Source: Echinarachnius parma | Taxonomy: Eukaryota; Echinodermata; Echinoidea; Clypeasteroida; Echinarachniidae | NCBI GenBank assembly: GCA_037951105.1 | Contig: JBAMJV010011308.1 | Coordinates: 1-64,000, forward strand | Direction: 5' to 3' | DNA length: 64,000 bases | Notes under the pieces: model-generated | The model's database searches: none | What the model was told of the DNA's origin: nothing | Seen by the model: the letters and a program-made list of their open reading frames with translations, nothing else | Shown: positions 50,656-62,224 of the stretch, piece by piece | Position numbering within the stretch: the first letter of the stretch is position 1 | How the letters are laid out: each line of letters starts with the position of its first letter | Program-made: the position numbers and the translations under genes

Positions 50656-51901
50656 TTTGTATCAACCATACGGCCCATTCGTCTACATCCACTTGTACCA
50701 ACAGAGCACATTTACTGGGCTATAGGTACTCACATCTTGTAGAATTAGTACCACGTGTCAACATTATTATCCATTTATTTTGTGTCCCATTATCTTCTCA
50801 GCAAATGTAATCTCAGTGCAGTTTCAACCAATATCATTCAGAGAATGGGATATATTATAAATAGGGGAACTGAGAGACGATGCCACTTCTTGAATATTTA
50901 TATATTGCAAACTATTTTTCATAGCATACTACCGCTGTGTTAGTTCTACCAGAAAGATAATACTGTGTATGTTGGATACAATTATACAAATAAGAAAATT
51001 GGTACAGTGGTAGAATATTTTCAACTTTATCAGTCCTTTAATTGATAGTCCTAAATCTTAATATAATATCGTAACAAAACCTATTTCATATTTCCCCCAT
51101 TGACAAATAATAAGAAAAGAATGTGGAGTGGAGAATATCTAGGAATAGCTGGATCAGAAATAAAAAGAATAGGAAAATGAAGTTGAAACAAAGAGGTGAT
51201 GTTTATCACTATCGATAATTTACAATTATGAAAATGACGGAAAAGGAGACTCATTCAGAGATGAGACCGAGAAAAGATGTAGGCAATTATGATAATGATA
51301 GGTAATGATGCCAATGCATGTTGTTGTGTACATGATCGAGCTGATTTAAAAGGATTAAAATATGTCTCGCTATGCAGCGTGGTTTGATGTAAAAACAAAA
51401 ACAAAATACATTCATACGTAAATCTGCCTTAGTCATCTTCATAACAAACTGTATAGTATACACCAAGAAGTCAAGACATTTAGTTTGCTTAGGTAGTGTA
51501 TCCTTTACTTTTAGCTTTTAGAGTAATTTTTGACTGGAATCTGTTATTTGCTGCATAATGTAATCGATCTACAAATATCCTTGACTAGTACATACACGTC
51601 CATAACAAGGGCGTCAACAGCCTCTTAAACTGGCTTGCAACGATTAGTCACGTATCACGTATCACGTTCACGTGTTGCGCCTTTTCGTGAAACAGGTCAC
51701 CCAAGTCTACGAAGTGTTGGGTTACGTGAGCCAAAAGTTGGTTGATATACCTTATGCAATCCACGAAAGCTCACTTAAATTGGCGCTTGCGTAAACAAAA
51801 ATAATGTAAATTGTCGTTGAGAAGAGACTAATTCTCGGTTTAAATTCATCCGAGAACCAATAAACTACAAGTAGCTAGTTCGGATGTCCAATAATTTAAT
51901 T

Positions 51902-51924
51902 GATTTAATTGATTGATTGATTGG

Positions 51925-51986
<62 letters not shown>

Positions 51987-51990
51987 AGAT
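51902..51990. repeat. (GATT)n microsatellite
   Basis: About 20 GATT units. Confidence 0.95.
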
Positions 51991-52158
51991 TGAATGATTG
52001 GTTGATAGATTGACTCGATTCAATCACCATGATTATAAATTATTTAATTATATCATTGTTTTATTAACTCACTGATCACTCACTCACTCACTCACTTTCA
52101 CATGCAAGCACATACAACGCCGTTAACGGCCACGCGCAGACTAAGATCGCGGCAACTT

Positions 52159-52496
52159 CCCAGCTAGCCACCTGACGTTGGGCCGATGTCGGAATTTGGT
52201 TGCAGGATGTCGGCATATCGCCGTTGGCTCGAGGTTAAAATGTCCGCCAGCCCAACATCGTCACGACGTCATTTTTGTGATATATTGGCATAACGTCATT
52301 TTCCGACAATGGCCCAACATCATGTCATGAGATGATGTTGGGCCATTGTCGGAAAATGACGTTATGCCAATATATCACAAAAATGACGTCGTGACGATGT
52401 TGGGCTGGCGGACATTTTAACCTCGAGCCAACGGCGATATGCCGACATCCGGCAACCAAATTCCGACATCGGCCCAACGTCAGGTGGCTAGCTGGG
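52159..52496. mobile_element. Family B palindrome, 338 bp, near-perfect
   Basis: CCCAGCTAGCCACCTGACGT to its complement, arms about 165 bp with few mismatches, centre near 52,327 (ATCATGTCATGAGATGAT). Same ends and words as 15,541-16,850. Confidence 0.92.
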
Positions 52497-53135
52497 TTCT
52501 GGTGTAATGTGGAGTGCATTTGTCAAAATTCACGCACGACACTCGTGACACGTCTTTAATAATAATGCAAATGGTTTGGTTGTACATTTACTAAATGACA
52601 GAACTGCATATTATCGTCTCAGATTACTCTGAATTATGCACAGAAATATCATAAACATAATGATTGAAATGTTTTGATAAGGGGTTTCGGCATTTTCGTA
52701 GACATTTTTAACCTTTTTGTGCACGTATGTCTAGTCTTAGTAACAAGAGCTTGCAATTTAAAAAATCTTGATTAAACACTCACGTCACGTTTTGGTAAAC
52801 GCGACTATTCGTGTTTTACCGGCGAGCAAAACAACGAATGGTAGGCCCTACACTTCGTAAATTAGATTCACCTGTTTTACGAAATACCGCAAAACGTGAA
52901 CGTGATACGTGATACCTAACACGTGATGCGTGACCATTCGTTGCAAGCCTCTCACATTTTTTTTTTTTTTTGGGGGGGGGGACATTGCGAGGATGCGAAG
53001 CGCCCGAGCGGGGGAGGGTGTGTCCCCCTCCCACGGTAAGAAGCTTTTTTCATTTTGGGGCTTGAAATTGTGCGATTTGGTGCATACCTGAGACAGAAGT
53101 TTTACATGATATTTAGTGACAAGCCTCCACACCAA

Positions 53136-53440
53136 CTTTTCTTTCTACTTGCCCGTTCAGGCAAGTTAAATTAAGAATTTTTCAATTTTACTTGCCCAAA
53201 CAGAAAATGTACTTGCCAATAAAAAGCAACGTACAAAAAGACAATATTATTTTGCTAGGTAGCTCACTCTGCTTGGCAAATATCTCTCTTGTTTCTAAAT
53301 GTACATAAAGAATTGCATTTTCTCTTGTACTTGAACAGTTTCCCGATTGGGCAACCAAGCTAGACCATTTATGAAATTTGACTTGCCCGACATACATTTT
53401 CACTTGCCCTGGGCAATAGGGCAAATGCTAGTGACTAAAA
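53136..53440. mobile_element. Family N element, copy 2
   Basis: 'CTTTCTACTTGCCCG' start, many 'ACTTGCCC'/'GGGCAA' words, 'GCTAGGTAGCT' shared with 3,010-3,478. Confidence 0.6.
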
Positions 53441-53999
53441 CATGTGCACGTACATTGTATGTTACTTGGTCTCTGTCCAACAGATTGTAAAAATTAGCAG
53501 CAGTGAGACCTGTCCTTCTGTACAGTCATGTACACATGGAAATAGATATGTGACCATTTTGTACAAACTCATCGCTAAACTCCGATCCAACCAAGGCAAT
53601 CAAATCATGCTGCCAGTTTGTTAAATTCACTTTCTTCATTCAGCAGTGCAAAGCTGTACATGTACACATAGAAATATATATATGGTATGTGACCATTTTG
53701 TACAAATACATCACTAAAATCCAGAGGAAACCAAGGCAATCAAATTATGCAAAATGTTTATTTATGCCAGCAGTAGAAATTAACTCTTTTTATAAATTAA
53801 CTTTTCCTGAAAGTATAATGTTTCATCTATCGACTGTAAAAATTTCGAGTCCTAAAACAAAGCCAAAGTTGAATTATAAAGCAATTTCTTGACCATGTTT
53901 TTCGAAGTGACTCAAGTTTTGATTAAAAAATCTTATTGCAGAACGGTGAGAGACAGTAGCCCTTCGGTCAGCGTGTTGCAGTCCCGTACTATGGTGCTC

Positions 54000-54520
54000 G
54001 CCTCTGTACAGCTTCAATCTTTGAGATGCTCTACAAAGAAGAGCATCTCAAAGATTGAAGCTGTACAGAGGCCAGAGGCGAGCAGCAAGATTCGTTCTTC
54101 AACAATTCCGCCATGCTGAGAGTGTGTCTACTATGATTCAACAACTTCAATGGACTACACTGGAAAGACGCAGACACATCTCCTGCCTTAGCCTCCTCTA
54201 CAAAATTCAGAATGGCATGGTAGCAATTACACCTGACCAACTACTCACACCAATGGCCCCAAGCATCACCAGACAATACCACCCAAATAAGCTCAAGCAT
54301 ATGCCTACTCGAACTCAGCTTTACCAGAACACCTACTTCCCACGAACTGTCACAGCATGGAATGCGCTCCCCAATAATGTCTTGGCTTCTACATCATTAG
54401 GAGCCTTTGCGGGAGCAGTTGCCTCAATCGGCAATTAACGGGACACCTCACCTGTTCCCCTCGACTATACGTCCTGACTGATGGACCCTGTCGAGTACCC
54501 AAGTAGAAGTAGAAGTAGAA
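54000..54520 (+). pseudogene. 5'-truncated LINE fragment with inverted 5' end
   Basis: 54,041-54,438 reads IEAVQRPEASSKI/ GQRRAARFVLQQFRHAESVS then TVTAWNALPNNVLAS, the C-terminal domain of a CR1-like ORF2, followed by a (TAGAAG)n tail at 54,503-54,521. The first 32 bp of the fragment are inverted in front of it (54,000-54,031), giving a tight hairpin. Confidence 0.82.
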
Positions 54521-54767
54521 GTATGGCCCAGATTCGCGCGCGATCGCTGCACGCGGCCTGTGATTGGCTAATCGCGACACATTACCGGTTCCAGGTCAAA
54601 GTTTAGCTTTCATTCGATCCTGTTTCATGCATTTAGCTCCATTGATATAAAAAATATCTAGCTCCCGTATAATTCTGACCATTCTATGGTCTGTTGTGTG
54701 AGTGACATTCAAAAATAAATCCGCTATATTTTAATATCACATTCTCCCTAAGACTGGACACTCAATC

Positions 54768-55154
54768 TTAAAGGGATCTAGTAACTTTGTTGACATGTGC
54801 AAAAAGTGATGAATGGTTGATGCAATGTATATCGTTGTTATTTCATATGTCCACAGGGTATTGTGTGAAAATTTCAAGTCAAATGGACATTGCATGGCCA
54901 AGTAATGAGCGAAAATGCAAAGTGATAGTCACTAACTCACTGCACTCACTTTGTACACGGTAAGAAAAACTCCACCGGAGTTTTTCTTATCTGAATACTT
55001 CAATCGTACATATCTTTGTAACGAAAGGGAAATTTGAAAATCCGAAACCTGTCCCATCATTTTATTGGTAATACGAATACAACAAGGCATGAGAGAACCG
55101 CTAGAATTAAAATTTTATTTTGAGGATTTGGACAATGTTACTAAGTCCCTTTAA
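54768..55154. mobile_element. Family E MITE, intact copy
   Basis: TTAAAGGGATCTAGTAACTT ... ATGTTACTAAGTCCCTTTAA, 387 bp. Confidence 0.85.
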
Positions 55155-56100
55155 GCTTTTTCACTCGATGGTTTCTGGAAAATTAATAGTTTGGATGTTA
55201 TGTGAATTTACTATTGGTGTGAATTATACTGAGCTTGGAGAGCATGGGGTGAATGCGTATACTGAATTTGGAGAGAGCTAAAGGGGGGCTTTGCATCCTA
55301 ATGTTAATAATTGAATTGAAGAGCACATAAAAAACTATTTATGGTACCAGCAGCTATAAGGATACCAGTTATAATGATGACGATCACATAAATACTTTTC
55401 TGCCATTTCTAAGGAAATATAGAAACTGAATACCATAAAGATGTTCATGTTACATTCCTTCAAAGATATAGCTTACATTAGACTTATAAATATTGGCAGG
55501 ATTAAAATTGCTGGTAACACTGTGAACTTGAGAAAAAATTATTACCAAATAAAATGAAAAGAGCATACATGTCATGCATGTGGTTTTGAGGAACATAATG
55601 GTTTCGCACAAAATCTTACATTTTTATTAAATATACTGAAAATTTGGTACAAAAGTTTGATAATACCAGTCCATAGACGGCGTACATAGGTAGTTATGTA
55701 CAACAACCGATATTTCATCTCCGAAGTGGACAGTTAGGAATTTGCCCTCCAACCAAGCCATTTGGGCAAGTAAAATCATGAATGCTCACACTTTAATTGC
55801 CAACGTACATCTTGATGAGATTTACACATAAGAAATTACCCTTTTCTCTCTTTTAATAGTTGCCCAATCGGGCAATAGGGCAGTAGGACAAGTGCTAGTG
55901 TCGAGCATATATGAAAAAGTGGGGGGGGGGGGGGGACAATCCCTTTCAATTTCAATTGTTCCGTCCCCAGCCTGTTGGCGCCCGTGGTCCATAATATTTA
56001 TTACAAAGTCTGAATGTGTACCGTGACAATGTTTTAATATCACTCAAATGCTATATAAAGCGCTTGTTTTGTACAACATTTTCAAACAGTAATACACTCC
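55155..56100. other. No gene seen; family N relic at right
   Basis: AT-rich sequence. 55,740-55,912 carries 'GGGCAA' words and 'GGACAAGTGCTAGTGTCGAG', then a poly-G run (55,920-55,935). Confidence 0.45.
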
Positions 56101-56345
56101 AAGAACAATTCAATTCAATTAACATTTATTCGGCATCATAAAATATAAAACATACAGTAATGGTGTGTCATAAAAATATAGGCCTACATGTACATATGCC
56201 GGGATAGCTAAAAAGTACAAACTTGTATATCAGCAGCCCCTAAAACTAAAAACTAAAGCAATACATTAAATAACTTGCATTCTAACTCAAACAGCTAAAC
56301 TATAACTAAAAGTGTCTATACACACAGAAAAGGAACATGGATTTA

Positions 56346-57700
56346 CTAGGTTTCGAGTATCGCTTGTTTATGTCTATTTTTAAAAAGGTTGTAGTTCTTT
56401 TCACCCTTTAATACATCATTTAGTGAGTTCCACATTACAGGTCCCTCAAAATCTAAATGATTTATGTTGCATAAAAGAAGAACGCAATCTTGGTAAGTAG
56501 ACATTATCTCTATTCCGGGTATGTAATACAGGTACAACATAAACAAAAGTGATCATTAAAGATGGTGGTAACATAGCATGCTTACACTTATACATAAATA
56601 ACGAGGTATTGTGGGAAATAAGATATGGATGTTTCAGCGATATTAGAGATTTAAACATGAGAGGTATGCGCCCTGTATTGTGCGTTACAGCATAACCGTA
56701 TGGCACGTTTCTGTAGTATAAAAAGTGGCTTCAAAAATTTGACAAATGTTCTCCCCCACACTAGGTTACAATTATGATAGATAAGGATATATAATTGCAT
56801 TATACAAAGTAACTAATGACTTCTGCAGTAGGACACTTCGTAATTTACCCATAACATCAATACTAGAACTGACCCTTTTAGAGATTGACTCAATATGTTT
56901 TTCCCATGTTAATTTATTATCAATAGTGACTCCAAGAAATTTCGCATATTGTACTTGTTCAACATCAATTTCATCTAGTTTCTGATTAACATCATAAAGA
57001 ATATTTTTACATCTGTCCTTAAAATTAAAAATCATGAATTTTGTTTTGGATTGAATGACTCGCAACTTATTCGCATAAAACCATTTTAAAACGTTATCCA
57101 ATTCTTGTTTACTTGATACATCAATTCATTAACATCAGTATGTGAATTAAATACATTGGTGTCATCGGCGTATAAAATAAAATGTAACATTTTAGAAGAC
57201 TTAGCAATATCGTGTATGAATAATAAGAAAAGTAATGGATCCAGAATGCTCCCCTGTAGAACCCCTTGCCCTATCTGCATTATATCAGAATGTACCCCAT
57301 TATACTCAACGAACTGCCTTCTATTTGACAAATAACTTTTAAACCAGTTTATCGGGGTACCCCTAATTCCATATAAATTTAATTTGCGTAATAAAATCTG
57401 GTGGTTTAAACAATCAAACGCTTTACTAAGATCAATGTAAACACCCTTGGCAATTTCTTTACATTCAGAAAATTTATAAAGCAATTCAGATGTATAGAGT
57501 AAGGCTGATTCGGTTGAATAATTTGGTCTAAATCCAAACTGTTCAGGTATTAAAACTGAATATTTCTGCACAAATATATATAACCGATTGTTCATTAGTC
57601 GCTCCAAGATGTTAGAAAAAATGAGGATGATAACGAGATGGGCCGATAATGAAATACATCATGAATATCACCTTTTTTGTGTACAGGGATTACCTTCGAA
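56346..57700 (-). pseudogene. LINE ORF2: reverse transcriptase and C-terminal part
   Basis: VIPVHKKGDIHD and YRPISL near 57,620-57,700, then [45 protein letters not shown] and the catalytic LYADDTNVF (about 57,145-57,171). LKWFYANKLRVIQSKTKFMI and KFLGVTIDNKLTWEKHIESI follow, and GPVMWNSLNDVLK near the end. Broken by frameshifts near 57,086, 56,770 and 56,450. Confidence 0.87.
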
Positions 57701-57964
57701 ACGTTCATGTCATCGGGAAATACACCAAGTAAAAATTACAAATTAAAAATATGAGTCAAGGGTTCAATGATACAATGAATAACCTTCTTTATAAAAATGG
57801 AGAGATCCCATCGACTCCACACGAATGTGTCATATCCATCAGTTGGTAGAAGGACAAATTAGTGAATAGTACCTGTAGTTAAATAGTCAAAGAAAGATCC
57901 AACTGATTAGGAATTACTAAAACATCCATACTTTACAAAATAAGAATTAAAACACATTGGGTGG

Positions 57965-58495
57965 TATTTTACTAAATGTATCAACCTAGAGCCCTTTTAC
58001 ACGAGTGATTGCAATCATGATTGGAATCATGTTTACAATCACGGTGATTATATTGCCTTGCTTTTACACGAGGAAAAAGACTTCGCGCAAACTGTGATTA
58101 CAATCGCGTTTCTGGAGACGTACCTGTCAATCAAACAAGGAGAACACTAGTACTACACTGCATGACTGCATTCGAAGCGAAGAGCGCCCGGTTATTCGGC
58201 GGAAGTGCATGTAAGGTCACGTAAGCTCCGCCTCCCAAATCATGTTTTGGAGGTCAAGCCGTTTACACTACCGATTCGCACTTTGATTTGAGTGAATCAT
58301 GATTGGAAAACACCTCTGGACCACGATTCGAGTTTCACGATTCGTGATTCTAGTTTGTGTTCACATGGTCAAAAATACCGTGATTGGAGTACAAAAATAA
58401 CTCCAATCGTGATTGCAATCACGCAAATGGAGACGTGTAAAAGTACTTTTAGTCTAGCCTATTAAGTTGATACATTTAGTAGAATATCGGCCATT
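57965..58495. mobile_element. Word-array TIR element (TGATTGCAATCA) inside LINE
   Basis: Ends TACTAAATGTATCAACCTAG and complement near 58,465-58,492; next to them CTTTTACACG / CGTGTAAAAG. Interior rich in 'GATTGCAATCA'/'TGATTGGA' words. Confidence 0.78.
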
Positions 58496-58689
58496 GACTA
58501 TAGTTTTGTGCTCTACAACTTTCGCACTATCCATTTTTATAAAAGCGGATAATTTAGACCGACATTTCCCAAGCAGGTCATTTAACATCTTTCATGTACA
58601 AAATGAGCCTTTCGAGATTCACGTATAATGGAATTAAGTTTATTTCTAAAAGTAGTATACTTCTTATTTTGAGATGGAGTTTTTTACTT

Positions 58690-59545
58690 TTAAAAAGTCC
58701 TGTTTAGGTGTTGCTTTTTATTTATAGACTCAAGTATAGCCTTTGTAATCCAGAGCTCTTTTGGTGTTCTACTTTTCTTTTTTGAATGGGGCAATGTTCT
58801 AGAGTGATTATCAATAATCTCCTGTAAGCTCCCAAAAAATATACAATAAGCCTCATCAACATCATGGTTGGTAGTAAGAATGGACCAGTCTTTTGCAGAT
58901 AATTCCTCTATTAAAGGGTACCACCACCCCAAAATAATATTCTTATAAATGAAAGGTAACATCTTTAGTATTCCATTCCATCAACAAGTTCACACAAATA
59001 TGTTTCAACAAAATATATATAATTGGTAAACGCATCACCGTTCTAAAGCATGCGTTCATGGGTCTGCATGAACGAGACTACTTTGTCCAGAGCGAACGAA
59101 TCGCCCGGGATTCTATTGTCTCCAAACGTACGCGTGAATAGCATTGGCGCACTCGCAAATGTTTGGCCCGTACGGAACCAGGAAATAGTAGTGGTTTCGT
59201 AAGTGGTGGAAATTAATTGCTTTGTTTATGAATTACACAACCCTTTGCAAAATGTTGGGTATCTATTTGATATCACAAAACGGTACCAAAACATATCATT
59301 ATGTGTTATTCTTTGCCTGGTGGTCCCCTTTAAAGCATTACAGTCAACTTGCAATTGTGAATGACTTTCACTATATGAATGGGCGTGGTACTTAGGAGGC
59401 ATATAATTTGTTATCTGGAATTATACAGGGAAGTGGTCTGAAAGATCAGAATAAAGAATACCTGGCAAAATATTATCAATGCATGTTGAGGATCTAGTTG
59501 TTACACGGGTTGGTTTTGTGATAAGGGGGAAGAAGGAGAACGAGT
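58690..59545 (-). pseudogene. LINE ORF2: endonuclease end and EN-RT linker
   Basis: 59,421-59,545 gives PLITKPTRVTTRSSTCIDNI then LPGILYSDLSDHFPV, the end of an AP-type endonuclease. After the inserted MITE, 58,690-58,910 gives DWSILTTNHDVDEAYCIFFG and PKELWITKAILESINKK, the linker to the RT. Confidence 0.82.
58911..59333 (+). mobile_element. Family C MITE, copy 3 (inside LINE)
   Basis: TTAAAGGGTACCACCACCCC ... GCCTGGTGGTCCCCTTTAA; splits the LINE endonuclease-RT linker. Confidence 0.88.
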
Positions 59546-59547
59546 AC

Positions 59548-59832
59548 ATAGTATAGGTTTTCCCATTCATTTTAACACTTTTGTCATTCAATTTCATTAA
59601 TTCGTCATTCAAATTCGTCCCGAGGAACCACCAGAGCGGAAATCCCAACTTCAATTTCGTCTTTCGTCAATCAATTTAACACAATCACCACACAATTTAG
59701 TCATTAGGCACACATTTTCGTCAATTACAAATCAAATTCGTCGGTCACAGTTGCTGAACACATAAAAGCGAAAGCAATTTCGTCAATTTGCAACCAATTT
59801 CATCAAAACTCCATTCAAATTCGTCCTATGTA
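59548..59832. mobile_element. Element H (TTCGTC words), copy 2
   Basis: Starts TATAGGTTTTCCCATTCATT; shares 'AAATTCGTCGGTCACAGTTG' with 50,390-50,655 in inverse orientation. Confidence 0.75.
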
Positions 59833-59903
59833 TTTAGGAGGTAATTTTCTGTTATAAATTGTCTTGATGTAATTGTTAAATTGTAACATTAATTATATAG
59901 GGG

Positions 59904-59908
<5 letters not shown>

Positions 59909-59945
<37 letters not shown>

Positions 59946-59985
59946 CACACATCCACACACACACACACACACATACGTTTAAAAC
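59909..59985. repeat. (CA)n microsatellite
   Basis: About 36 CA units with CG and CATC interruptions. Confidence 0.95.
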
Positions 59986-60050
59986 ATATCTTCATTCAAT
60001 TATATATTTTTTGTATAGAAATATATGTAATGTTGTTATGTTTTGTTTTA

Positions 60051-61052
60051 TATATACTCCGCAAAAAAAGAAACTGGACACTTGTATAAGACCAAATATT
60101 TCATATTCATTTACGATAAAATATATGATATTGTATATCAAATTAAAGACAAAACGACCCTCTTCAATATTAGCATAAAATCAAGATGAAATCATTCATG
60201 CATGACTTGTCACGGTCAATTAACCACAGCAAGGTCTGTTTTCAAAAATAGCAAAAATGGAACATCCACTCAACCATATAAATGTTGATAAGCATAATCT
60301 AAAACGCTATGTTCATGACATGACATAATTTTTCAATACAAATGTGACCTTTTCTATCTTCATCTCAATAAAAAGTATAAATGAAGACAAATTGTGAACA
60401 TTATAGGTTTTATTTTCATCCAAAAGTAACAAAATGGGGAATTCCATGGCAAAGGTTTTATTAGTCGAAACCACAGTTTGTGCCCTTATTTCAGCATGAA
60501 AAATGGTATAAATGCTTCTCAAGAATGTTACCGTAGTCCAAAGATCTTCAAAACCTGATGTCACCATTGGTCAAACAGTTGGGCAGACATTTCTCTATAG
60601 GTAAATATGGTTAAAATTGCAGGGGACACACTCAAACAGACAAGCTTCATGCCTCTATAATACAGACAAGTATGATGATGCTCTCATAACCTGGTCCTGT
60701 TTTATTGACAAATTTGTATTTTCAGAGTTTGTCCATAACAATAAAGTTAAATAATGTCATAATTTACTAGCCCCGCACATCTTGTTTTAAGTGAAACGTT
60801 TACTATCATCCTGATCATTTCAGTCGAATGGTGTGGTCCTCCATTGTTTTTGCTATTTTTGAAAACAGACCTTGCTATTGTTAATTGACCATGGCATTTC
60901 ATGCATGAACGATTACACATTTAATTTATACCCTGCCTGCAGAGGACTAAATTCTTTTTAATTTGATATATGATAATCTACACTTTATCGTACATTAATA
61001 TGAAATATTTCAACTTATACAAGTGTCCAATTTCTTTTTTTGCGGAGTATAT
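60051..61052. mobile_element. Family D foldback element, copy 2
   Basis: TATATACTCCGCAAAAAAAG ... TTTTTTTGCGGAGTATAT; arms extend at least 200 bp inward ('GCAAGGTCTGTTTTCAAAAA'). Confidence 0.87.
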
Positions 61053-61119
61053 TTTTCAAGAGGTTTGAAGTAAATCAAACTGGACTTTTTATTTATTTTG
61101 TTTCATCTTGATTTGGAAA

Positions 61120-61202
61120 TAAAACAAACAAACAAACAAACAAACAAACAAACAAACAAACACACATCACACATCACACACACACACACACACACACACA
61201 CG

Positions 61203-61235
<33 letters not shown>

Positions 61236-61236
61236 C
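61120..61236. repeat. (CAAA)n followed by (CA)n
   Basis: About nine AAAC units then (CA)n with one CG-CT break. Confidence 0.95.
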
Positions 61237-61276
61237 CACCAATCGATGTTTTTGTACTAGTGTATAATGTTGGAGA

Positions 61277-61704
61277 TTAAAGGGTACCACCACCCAAAAA
61301 TTATATTCTTATTAAAGAAAGGTAACATCTTTAGTATTCCATTCCATCAACAAGTTCACAAAAATATGTTTCCAGAAAGAAAAAAAATATAATTGGAAAA
61401 CGCATCACCATTCTAAAGCATGCGTTCATGCGGTCTGAATTGCGAAGACTAATGTGTGCAGAGCGAACGAATCGCCCGGGTATCTATTGTCTACAAACGT
61501 ACGCGTCAATAGCATTGGCGCACTCGCAAATGGTTGGCACGTATGGAACCAGGAAATAGTGGTGGTTCCGTAACTGGTGGAAATTAATTGCTTTGTTTAT
61601 GAATTACACAACCTTTTGCAAAATGTTAGGTATCTATTTGATATCACAAAACGGTACCAAAACATATAATAATGTGTTGTTCTTTGCCTGGTGGTCCCCT
61701 TTAA
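61277..61704 (+). mobile_element. Family C MITE, copy 4
   Basis: TTAAAGGGTACCACCACCCA ... GCCTGGTGGTCCCCTTTAA, 428 bp, same orientation as copies 2 and 3. Confidence 0.9.
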
Positions 61705-61865
61705 AGAATGAATTTGGTTCTTCTCTAAACCAGGTTTCAGTAATAGTGGGGCAGATAAGTGCTTAACCCCGCAGGAGTCGTTTTTCATTTTCATACAAGC
61801 ACACAAATCGACACGTGTATTGCCTTTGGTCCACTTTTTGGGAAGCAACATTGAGCCAAGCAAAA

Positions 61866-62145
61866 TATCAACATGGCGGCCATTTTCCAAGATGGCCGCC
61901 AAAAGGCTACTTTTTGTCATAAAAATAAATAGAGTTTTTAATTTTCAATAGAATCGGAGGCGATTCCATTTATGAATGGTATGCAGAAACTAATTATGCC
62001 AATACAGACATACCCTGTGGCGTAAGTACTAACAAATCCAACATGGCGGCCATTTTCCAAGATGGCCACCAAAAAGCTACTTTTTGTTATAAAAAATATA
62101 AATGGTGGGTCGTTTTCAATGACTTTAGAGTCGATTCCGATTATG
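61866..62145. repeat. Two-copy tandem repeat with 'ATGGCGGCCATTTTCCAAGA'
   Basis: Units begin at 61,870 and 62,040 (about 170-bp period), sharing 'ACATGGCGGCCATTTTCCAA' and 'GCTACTTTTTGT'. Confidence 0.85.
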
Positions 62146-62224
62146 TACCACCGCCACCACACCACCACATGCACCACCACCATTATATCATCCATTTACC
62201 ACCATTGTACAGATGTTAACTGGG

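Larger units (their letters stand above)
51630..52955. mobile_element. Word-array element (CACGTGATACGTGA) hosting a palindrome
   Basis: Ends GGCTTGCAACGATTAGTCAC and GTGACCATTCGTTGCAAGCC. Subterminal 'CACGTATCACG' words left (51,648-51,685) and 'CGTGATACGTGA' words right (52,893-52,935). Contains a (GATT)n run and the family B palindrome. Confidence 0.7.
56105..59545 (-). mobile_element. Decayed CR1/Jockey-type LINE with two nested elements
   Basis: 3' tail (AATTG)n at 56,107-56,122; ORF2 runs right to left. It is interrupted by a TIR element (57,965-58,495) and a family C MITE (58,911-59,333). The 5' side stops at element H (59,548), so it is truncated or interrupted there. Confidence 0.8.

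Noticed and set aside
54389-54580. Minus-strand frame with Tyr/Phe repeats
   Set aside because: Shadow of the (TAGAAG)n tail of the LINE fragment.
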